A stretch of DNA of 64,000 nt from Phallusia mammillata (taxonomy: Eukaryota; Chordata; Ascidiacea; Phlebobranchia; Ascidiidae). The stretch spans positions 1 through 64,000 of the forward strand of contig QLIY01000287.1 of the NCBI GenBank assembly GCA_003260075.1, written 5' to 3'. Of this stretch, positions 25,072-34,448 are shown one piece after another; position 1 is the first letter of the stretch; each line of letters begins with the position of its first letter. Below the pieces are notes generated by a model. That model worked only from the letters and a program-made list of their open reading frames with translations. It made no database searches and was not told the DNA's origin. Position numbers and translations under genes: made by a program.

Positions 25072-25099
25072 TTAGGTGACGTACCACTGCGTCACCTAA
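25072..25099. repeat. Perfect 10-bp inverted repeat (hairpin or paired bZIP-like site)
   Basis: TTAGGTGACG and CGTCACCTAA flank the 8-base spacer TACCACTG. Each arm contains a TGACG half-site of the CRE/bZIP type. It lies about 2.2 kb upstream of Hox2. Confidence 0.8.
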
Positions 25100-26418
25100 C
25101 TAACCTTTGTCAACAAGTCACGATAATCACTTTGTTTTATTACCTTTGTTTTTTTTACCCAATTTTAAACATTTCGATTTTTTTATCTGCCGATTGCAAA
25201 TATGACACCTATGAACCTTTTTTAACCAGCAAAGTATTATGTTGATAAATCGAAATAGGTGTAGTTTTTTTTCCTTTATTTCTTTTGCAATTTTTCAACG
25301 CAATAAAATTTTCACAGACAATTTTAAAAAATATACTTGGTTTCTTTTCACACAAAAAATCTTCTAACAAACAACCTACGTTACACGCAATATCACCGCT
25401 GGATATGACGACATTTTTCCGGCAGTTTTCGCCTAACCATCCATTACTGGGCCAGGTCTTTAATTTATTTTCAACTATTAACTGGATGTTTTTTAGTATT
25501 CTGGTAACAAGTCGTTGCTCCGCGTAGAACTTGCACGTATTGTAATTTTGCAGATGAGCTACTAATAAACAAATTCTAAATACCATGCCTTTTGTTTTGC
25601 ATACAAACGCGCGCAGGCGCCATGTTTCCGACCGGACATCGGTTAAAAGTCGTTTTCTGGTCTCTTATGATCGATCTGTGGACACCACGAGACATCACAC
25701 GCGTCAACAATCGATTTTTCTGTCGCGCCGTGTCCTACGCCCGATTTGATGGGGAGTTAAGCCATCCATCAACCCGCCACTCTCAACTGTGGACAACTGT
25801 AACTCGTCCTACGACTTTAACGGTCTGCAGAGCGTTTACCTGTTCTCTTTCCCTTTCCACTACAGCAGGCCCGATCTAGGCAGAAAAACTCACCTTTTTG
25901 TGCTATTTTCCTTGTTCTTTATAGCACGAAATTTGTTAACAGCTGCCGTTGTAATACGGTGCAGGTTCAGCTACGGTGTGCAACCGTGTCTGTATAATGA
26001 CCGACCATCGCATACCAAACGGTTTAATGCCGTATTTTTTAATTTTCTACCTACATTGGCTCTCCAAAACTAAGTTTGTTTTAAGCATATTTCGTAACTG
26101 TGACGATAAGTTTCTTCGCTCTAATTTTGTTCTCTGGAGCAAGCTGCAATTATGTCTCCTAAGCGTGCCCGTAATCCTCCTAAGCTAAAGCCGCTTTCGC
26201 CCCTAAACCTGTTAACACTCAGTCAAATGTGTGTATGTTGCGTCAACACTATAGTTGGGGACTGCCTCCTTTGCAAACTTTCAGATGCATCGACCGACTG
26301 TTACAGCAACCACCGTTAACCCCTTGAACGAGCACTTGTAACTCATGATGTGTCCCTGCTGGAGTTGTAATTTTTAGAGCTTATAGATTATGAAGTTTGT
26401 GTCAACTACTGTTTAGGT

Positions 26419-26658
26419 CAGTGGTTCTCACACTGTGTGCCACGACACACTAGTGTGCGCGGAGAGATTTCAATGTGTACCACGAAATAATCGCGATTTT
26501 AAAGTGCAAACACTCTTGTTGTGGCATGAATGACAACGTTTTACTTGTAAAAAACACTTCACTTTCTTCCAACAACTTTTGCGTCGTTGACTTGCAAGGT
26601 GTGAAAAGAACATTTTGTTTGGTAATAAGCAACATGTTTGAAAAGTTTGGTACCACTG
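26419..26658. mobile_element. Non-autonomous hAT-like element (about 240 bp)
   Basis: The element begins CAGTGGTTCTCACACTGTGTG and ends with the reverse complement of CAGTGGTACCAAACTTTT, giving short hAT-type terminal inverted repeats. The 8 bases outside each end (gtttaggt and gtatagga) match at 6 of 8, as expected for an aged 8-bp target duplication. The left interior (TGTGCC / GACACA / GTGTGCGCGG) resembles widespread hAT MITEs. No transposase is encoded. Confidence 0.75.
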
Positions 26659-26750
26659 GTATAGGAGTTTAATCTACTGCTTCGCATTTTCCTTTAGGTA
26701 TATATTTTGTGGAAATATAGTTCTAAGTAAAAAAATGCACAAATTATTTT

Positions 26751-26979
26751 TCGGTTTATTTGGGTATTTTTTTGTTAGTATATGACCTGTTGTTCCATTT
26801 GCAGAAAGTTGAACTTTTCATTGTTGTGTAAATCTTGGTGTTTCAGTGTATGCAGAAACGGGGGGGGGGATCGGTTTATTTGGGTATTTTTTTGTTAGTA
26901 TATGACCTGCTGTTCCATTTGCAGAAAGTTTAACTTTTCATTGTTGTGTAAATCTTGGTGTTTCAGTGTATGCAGAAAC
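26751..26979. repeat. Poly-G-separated near-tandem copies
   Basis: The copy 26751-26859 ends in ten G (26860-26869) and is followed by a near-identical copy 26871-26979 (tcggtttatttgggt to tgcagaaac), which continues into unique DNA. They differ at two positions by eye. Confidence 0.9.
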
Positions 26980-28612
26980 CTGAAACGTGAAGGAGGAAAC
27001 GGCGATAACGTGAGACTTGTTTCACGCACGATGCTGTTGCAATTAGGGAAATTTGAAACCTGAATGATGTTTCTTTAAATAACTTTAACCTATTGGCGCA
27101 TGCAAAAAGCACCGTGCAATGATGAAAGTGTAAAAATTTAAACACTTACAAAGGTGTTTCTGTTCAACTGAACAATGTTATGTGTGTGAAACCTTTGGGG
27201 TTGCAAGTTCTATAGCAATATTTTCGACTTGTAGTTCTCTTTTAGTTGACCAGAGTAAGAATGACGTTTACTGACGTCATTTCATAAACGTTTCGCAAAA
27301 AAAATGTTTTTTTCGTTGATCTTTTTCGGCATTGGTTCACAAAAGCGACTGATCGTAAGGTCCACTTGTCCAGCCTATCCAAAATCCCACGCTTAATTGG
27401 CCGGGTGGACAACACTTGAATTCTTCACAACAAGCAATAAAGCTTGGTTACAAGTGACTGCTGCTAACCCCAGCAGAAATGGTTGTGTCACAAAATGACT
27501 GACACCTGTCACTCCGTCCACTACTTGTGCTTTGGTTTATTTTGCTTCCATAATCAATTAACCATGCTATTTACCTAAGACACAATCTATGAATTGTGCC
27601 TAATGGGATATGCTTAAGTACGATGACTTTTGTGTACTTTCGTTTGGTTGTTTTGCGGAAGGATTATACAGTAGTATCCTATATGAAATAAATGTTAGTT
27701 GTTAAACTTTGAGAGTAGTAAAACTAATGGTTGGAGGTCATTAATCAAGTTTTGTCAGACTTACGTTGTGAAACCCATATGACGTTACGCTGTATGGGTT
27801 TGAAATCGCAATGTTATAACTTTGATAATTGGTATTAATGGATTTCAAGTAGGTCAAAGATGGTTACAAATCACATATAGCAGATGTTGGTAATTGAATG
27901 TTGATAAGTACCCTTTTTCACTGTTTTCTACCATGTACTGTTACTTTGAGTGGTCGCCCTTCGTTTGGCATCGCTGTCGCGGAGAAATCATGCCACATAC
28001 GACATTTGGACCGCATAATTGCTCTTGATCCGATACTTCAAATTATTGTTTGTGTGTCAAAGTTGGATTAATCCTGTGGTGAAGTGATGTTTAAAGTGCC
28101 ATATTGATTAGAAAGGCGGTCACTGTAAGGTCATGCAAGTTACTCAAATCAATTTGTTTGTACATGCTATCTACAAGCTATGAAAGCCAAGCTAAGCCAC
28201 ACACCCAACCAACGACGTTTATCTATAACAAAAATTTGCCAAAATCTTTTGCGACGTTAATTTATAGTTTAAGCTTTGGTCTTCCTTGTTTTCTTGTTTT
28301 CTTTCGGAGTCCAGCTCATAACGCGTTTTGGAGCTGATTCTGCTCAAGACATGTTCCGCAAGGGTAAATCTCCGTGCTAAGATGGTGCATACAGAGGCTT
28401 TTTTGTTTGTTAAGATGTCCTCAAATTGCAACATTTTCGGTAACTTCAACATCAAAACCGTATGTGCTTTTATTTTTTTGCAAATTTCTATTTGAGCACA
28501 TTTAAGTTTGTATGATTTAGGAATCACATACATCTTGTCACAACTCCTTAAATTTGAAGCGATGTCACGATCAGTTTTTCTTTTGTCCTTTTTTCATTTG
28601 TTAATTTTTGTT

Positions 28613-28680
28613 GAAGGCCGGTCCGCCAAAAAAATCAGTTTTAAAAACGGTCCGCAACAATAAAAGGTTGCCGACCTCTG
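28613..28680 (-). mobile_element. hAT-like transposon end (fragment)
   Basis: From 28680 on the minus strand: CAGAGGTCGGCAACCTTTT, then a GCGGACCG block. This is a common terminal sequence of hAT-type repeats in animals. No second end was found. Confidence 0.55.
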
Positions 28681-31460
28681 GTTTCAGGTATAGGTCACAT
28701 ATATTGCTTAACCTTTGGGCAGCAAAGTGATACCGCTGTATGGTATGAAAGCACAACATTCCAAAGCGTTCGACAGTATTAAGTGGATGTGATAAGAAGC
28801 GACGAGCACAATGGAGTTGTTATGTTGATCGGGCAAAGTGGAGCTGTAATTTAACTACTTTATCGCTTTCTGGGAAGATTGTATGGCTTCATATGCAAAT
28901 ACCAGAAATGTCACAGACAAAATAAAAGCCCTTGGCTTTTCTGTTTCTGCTTTTCTCGGAGCGATTGATGGGATTTGGATTGTCCAAAATTTTACATAAA
29001 GGACAGTGTTAAAATCTTTTAACGTTAGTTGGTCTAAAATACACAATTGTTTTCATTGGATGTGCAACCAACAAGAAATAGATTGTCATTCGCAATTTTG
29101 CATTACCAATACCGTGCGAAGTTAAAAAGTTTGTAACATTTCATCGAGTGAAAACAAAGCTTGTAAAACTATTCTGCACATTTTACTTTGGGAGTGGTAT
29201 CTACGTATTGGTAACAAACTGAAATTTACGACTTGTTTTCATTGCGATTGCACCTTTAAATATGTCAAGGCAAAAAAATTTTCAAGTTGATTCCGAAATA
29301 GCTAGTTCCGTTCAACTAGTGTACAATGAACATGTGCGTATCGTCCACTTATGTTTGGGTGTAACATTACGTTTTTATACATCTATTTTGATCGATACTT
29401 TTTTCCTACATTTTTTTAGTCTTACTTCACAAATGTTGTGAAGGTGAATTTAAACTTGATGGAAGTACAACTAACTTTCGCTGAAAATTTAAACCGATTA
29501 CCTACGACGTGGTGCGCTTGTTTATTGTCTAAATCTCTTAAAGCTCCATGTCATTCTGTGGCCAGTTTCGGCTTTGCTGTATGTTTGGCTCTGTTGCACC
29601 TTGTGTTGTTGGTGGTTTTACTCCGGCATTGGGACCATGAATTTTAATGAGTTATTCGTGTTTCGTCTGTTTATATTTTTTCCGATACTTGCTTATCGTG
29701 GTTGTTGTGACCCAGAAAGTGTTTTACGCTGCAAATCGGAGCCCTTGTGTGCCCGCTTTGATACAATAACTCCCAGAACTTATGCAATGAATATAAGGTT
29801 AAAAACGTTCGTATTTTTGTGACAGAAAGATTATTGGTGCTTACATCAGTTACTGTGTTTCAAAAGTAATCACTTTAATATTTGATTTTACTTATACCGT
29901 TTTCTAAGTTCTAAAATTGGCATAATTTAAGTCTTTGTGCCCCGTTTTTTTACAGGTATTTTGAAGCTTTTCTGTTTTGCATTTTGTTTGCACATGAACT
30001 TTTCGCTTGCAATATTCGTGCGTTAAATTAATGGCATAATTTTAAAAGTAGGCTACAGTGTTTGATATTTTACAAGGTCATGCTCAAATTGCAAGCAGAC
30101 CAAATTTTGATCATTTTGTAGCACTTAAAGCAGGACTAACGTGCAATCTTTGTGATGCGCAAAGAAAATTACCACATAGCGTTTAAAGGTTTCAAACTCA
30201 CAGTTATTTTGTGGAATGCATTACACCTCTGCATACACTTTCACGGATTGGCATCAGTGTTGCTGTAAGATAGCTATCACAGGATGGAACACCTATTTTC
30301 CATATTTGACGTAAATTGACTCCCTTTGGTTTGAACTGGAACTTTTGTTATCGTGTTTTAGGATGTTCTTTAGCGTCATATCTTTGCTTGCACCTCAGCG
30401 CGTGATCATGTAAACATTTTAGCAGATAAGTTTGCTTCTAGAGACAAGGGTGTATTGTGATAAAGGTGGTTTCAGATGGATTGATAGGGTAGTTGAAATT
30501 GGTCGCATGGTAGGTAGAGTGGTTATTGTATACGTACTTTACCCCAACCGATATGGGAACAAATAAGTGGTACAAGAGGTGAACTTCATTTCTGTATCTT
30601 TGTCGTCATCTGGCGGAAAAAATGTTACATACACAAAATAAACAGTCATAAAAATCTTTTTGAAAAATTTTGGCAATGAAATTGGATAAACTTTTGCATA
30701 AGTTCTCATTGTGATTTTATCTTGTTCTAAGAGTGTTTGAACTAAACAGTATCCGACCCTTTAACAGGCAGCATGGCCATCGACGATCACCGTTTATTTC
30801 GTTGCAAGGAAAATATTTTCCATTCTTTTTTTTTTATGCTGTTGGCTATTATTCTCAGCAGTCTTGTACTAAACATACTAGCACCTTGTGACCGATTGTA
30901 ACTACTTGTTTTGAAGTATGTGGCTTTTATGCGATATTAATTAAATCAATAAACTTACTATTAGTGTGAATCTACATCCATACATTGGTGGTCAGACAAG
31001 TTATTTTTTGGCCAACTCGGTTAGAACATAAATCATGAATTTTTGTAAACGTTGCTGTCGTCCACACTAAATTTCAAGTTGAATTCTAGAGTGTATTTCT
31101 GGTCCTCACTAAAGCAAAAGTTTCTTTAAATAAATCTTATTGATCGTTGTGGATTACCTTATGCAGTAATAAAGGTTAATTATTTTCTGGTCTCAAAACT
31201 GTCTGTTTTTTTTCTGGCTCTAATGAATACTAAGCCACACACGTGCATGGCAGTGTAATAAAAACAAATTTAATTTAAAAATTAAAATGTAAAAAAAGCG
31301 AATCACCTTGTTCCACTGTAAAATCAAACTAAAAAGAAGGATCAAGTAACTAGTTGGTCATTAGATCTTAAATAAATGGTATAAATCTTCAATTAAAAAT
31401 TTACGGTCTAATAGGCTATTGTCTCCATGAAGCTATGGGTGACTCGTCAACAATTTACTT

Positions 31461-31986
31461 CAGGGGTGGGGAACCTACTTAGTACTGCGGGCCGCATAAA
31501 TTACACAAAATTTTCGGGCAAGCCAAATATTTTTATATTATCAAATTCCGTGTAAAAATACCCTAAGCACACAAGTGGTTTTATGTTTCATCGCTCCAGA
31601 TTTGATTTTTTCAGGTTTTTCACTTATTTCGAGTTTGCCTATTTTTTCTGGAACACCCTAGCTCCATAATACCGATCTGCCTTTTTTCCCAAGAATGTAT
31701 TTTAAATAGCAATATAAGGATCAACGCTAATAGCTCTAAAATCAATTGTAAACTAACACCACATGGCAAATTATTTGTCTGTTACGTCACAAATATAGCA
31801 GGTGGTTGAAAGTGTGGCAATTTTTATAAGTTTGGCGTCATAATGTAGAATGGGGAGATTTCCAGTAACGTCGAAGTCATTTCCCCAAAAAAATGTTTTT
31901 ACATAAACATCTTATTGTTTTTTTTAATAAAATGTTGACGGGGGCCACATTAAAAAGGCAAGCGGGCCGCAGGTTCCCCACCCCTG
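31461..31986. mobile_element. Non-autonomous hAT-like element (526 bp)
   Basis: The ends are CAGGGGTGGGGAACCT and AGGTTCCCCACCCCTG, perfect 16-bp inverted repeats, with a further inner inverted GCGGGCCGC motif. Flanking 8-mers atttactt and atttattt match at 7 of 8, consistent with an hAT 8-bp target-site duplication. There is no open frame for a transposase. Confidence 0.88.
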
Positions 31987-32139
31987 ATTTATTTCAAACA
32001 GAAAATACCGTTGGTCCACGATTCCACTTTTCAACATGAAACACTTTGCAATGTTTTGTAACACTATAATAAACAAACAACTGCTTACATACTAGCACTA
32101 CTTGTTTTGTGTTCTTATAATAATTGTAATGATTGATAT

Positions 32140-32255
32140 AATCTTAATGGTAAAAATAACGGCCCAAATAGACGTAAAAAGCGACATGCTTTATTGTTCA
32201 AACGTTTCGGCAAATGCTCATGCCATCATCAGTGATATGAAGGCCACATCAATTG
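32140..32255 (-). repeat. Dispersed repeat with hammerhead-ribozyme-like core
   Basis: The minus strand reads ATCACTGATGATGGCATGAG, then CATTTGCCGAAACGTTTG, then AACAATAAAGCATGTCGC. CTGATGA (32226-32232) and GAAAC (32204-32208) are the two conserved halves of a hammerhead ribozyme, joined by a GGC/GCC pairing as stem II with one extra U after CTGATGA. Related copies lie at 24.16 and 57.23 kb, both damaged in the core. In animals such motifs occur in Penelope-like elements and retrozymes. I could not fold stems I and III by eye, so activity is not established. Confidence 0.6.
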
Positions 32256-32965
32256 CACCCATTTATATACACTTTAGTCGCATAAAAGAATGAAACTTAT
32301 GAACAGATCCGTATATAGTGATATAATCTCTTGTGCCAGTCCCAAATTCCCAAATTGACATGAAATCAAATTCTTCCTGTGTCTGGTGATGTCGAAAGTT
32401 TGATAAATGAGATCAAGACAGCAAAGGCCATAGAAACACAGAATAAATGTTTGTTTTTACTGTGCAAACTCATGTCAATACTAGACACTAACTCCCTGTT
32501 TACTTACTGTGTGTAAACTTTTGCAGGTAGTATAAGTTCTTTATTGCGTCTTTTTCGATGGGAGTTACAGTAGAACTGAAAAAGCATGCAGTCTAAAGCG
32601 AAAATCACAAAAACACAAATCAGCTGAACACTAACTGTTATATCATGTACCAAAGGGTTTTTAGGCCATACCCCCTTGGTCCGTTGTATTGCAAACAATT
32701 ACAGAGGCACAGATCACACACACTCATATATATATTTAATGTGTAAAATCGTATCTATACAACTGTTGTATATTGAGGTAGGTGTCAATATAACAACACT
32801 GCTGCCTGTGTATGTGGGTGATAATACGGTAGAGATTGCGTTTGCCCTATACCAACGGTTTACAATAAATGTTTGTATCAAATTGGCGAAAACGTTGTTT
32901 CTCAAACAAGTTGGAAGCACGTGTTTAAGGCAATTATGTAAACACAACTCTTTTTAAAAAAACAA

Positions 32966-33186
32966 ACAATTAAACATAGCGGTTTTTTTTTCTAATTGTT
33001 GCTAATTTTTATTCTGATTTGTTTGAAGAACTGATTAAATATATAGGTCCGTTTAAATTTTGGGGGGGGGGAAAAAAAAAACAATTAAACATAGCGGGTT
33101 TTTTTTTCTAATTGTTGCTAATTTTTATACTTTTTATACTGATTTGTTTGAAGAACTGATTAAATATATAGGTCCGTTTAAATTTT
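32966..33186. repeat. Poly-G-separated near-tandem copies
   Basis: The copy 32966-33061 ends in ten G (33062-33071). A second copy begins at 33081 and runs on past 33186 into unique sequence. The second copy carries a short internal expansion of tttttatac. This lies in the expected Hox3 3' flank, so it may distort the apparent 3' UTR. Confidence 0.88.
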
Positions 33187-33588
33187 CTCTGTAATAATGT
33201 ATTTTGGTAAAATGTTGCATGTGTGTTGTTTATAGCTCATTTTGGAAGCCCTGGAACTTTACGGCGGAACTAAACATGGAATTGTGAAGTGAAAGCCTGT
33301 TACACTACAGAACTGAATAAAGTGACAAGTCAATTTGGAATTGGAACAAACAACATAATACGAACTATAGGTAAGTGAACTTTTTTGTTATGTCGCAGGC
33401 ATGTGGTGCTGGGGCTGTGTACCTGTTACTAAACCTAATGCACTATCATTCCGAAACACTATAAAACTGTCAGACTAAGACAAAACTGATACGATCAAGG
33501 AAGGTAAAATGCAAGGTACAGTAGCAAACATGGCAATGCGCAAAGTAAACGGTTGAACTTAACATTGACTTCGGGTGACAATATCGAG

Positions 33589-34448
33589 TTAGAGGTGGGT
33601 TAGACGTTGCAAATGGTTGTGTGACATTAAAGTCCCATTGCTTGCCGACTTCTCATAGAGGGCGCGGCTGTTGGCCTCGCCTATGCCATGACCTGAATAC
33701 CCGGTCAGTGAGTAATCAATGGGTATTGCTTTGTCGCTTGACATACCCGAGCACGATGACAGGTACTCGAGATCAGGTGCAGAACTGTAATAGGCAAACT
33801 GCAGGAGTTGTGGCGGTAGGTTGCGTTGGTTTCTATGCGAAAACGGATGAACTGTGTGTATGGCCATGTCTTGCGACCTTCCGCTGTGCATGTAATCGGT
33901 AAAGGTGGGAATATGGCGGTGTTGGTAACCTACGGAGCTTGGAACGCCTCCTTGCGACTGGTTAGAAACACGAATAGTTCTTCCATCTTCCGGTAACGAG
34001 CGCGTTCGATCAACTTTTTCGCGTTGACCGTAACTTTGATCTGTTTGTCCTGACATACTAGTACCCTCTGATACATGGAAGCCATTGTGCTTCGGGTATT
34101 CATTAAATCCATTCCCGATCTCACCGCTTGCCTGACGCCTATGCTGATAGAACCCATTGTTTTGATTATGAATTTGGCTACGGTCACAAGGGGCTACAGG
34201 AGCTCCGGTGGAGGTATTGCCAATATTGTTAATCTGTCTGTCTTTTGCCACCATTGAAGATGCGTTGTTCCCTTCGCCTCCATACATTGACTTCATGCCT
34301 GGTGGTGTAGAGGCGTTACTCGCGCTGGATGACGGCGAACGGGTAAGTGATGCCGCTCCCGCATGGTGGTGCAACTGAGTAGGGTTGTGACGTCCAGGCA
34401 TTGGTGCCGATGAAACAAAGGACTGCAACCGTTGAGTGGGGGACAAAA
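33589..34448 (-). CDS. Hox3: Hox3 exon 5 (C-terminal tail with LTHL)
   Basis: The acceptor TTTGATTTAG precedes TT TTG TCC; joined to the final G of exon 4 this gives Val420, then [15 protein letters not shown]. The tail is Ser/His/Asn-rich and ends [13 protein letters not shown] at the extreme end is shared with vertebrate Hox3 proteins, which supports both the exon and the reading frame. Confidence 0.92.

Larger units (their letters stand above)
22940..33588. other. Hox2-Hox3 intergenic region
   Basis: About 10.6 kb between the Hox2 promoter and the Hox3 stop codon. No gene is recognised. The longest open frames (for example minus 25209-25586, 125 codons) match nothing that I know. Contents: a CpG-rich zone to about 23.5 kb, a ribozyme-like repeat fragment (24.15 kb), a 10-bp-arm hairpin (25.07 kb), two hAT-like elements (26.4 and 31.5 kb) and a hAT end (28.6 kb), a full ribozyme-like repeat (32.2 kb), and two poly-G-separated duplications (26.75 and 32.97 kb). 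The Hox3 3' UTR must lie at the right end; a minus-strand AATAAA at 33008-33013 is one possible polyadenylation signal. Confidence 0.6.

Noticed and set aside
25209-25586. Minus-strand open frame of 125 codons between Hox2 and Hox3
   Set aside because: Not recognised, AT-driven composition, and no neighbouring exon that would extend it. Not listed as a gene.
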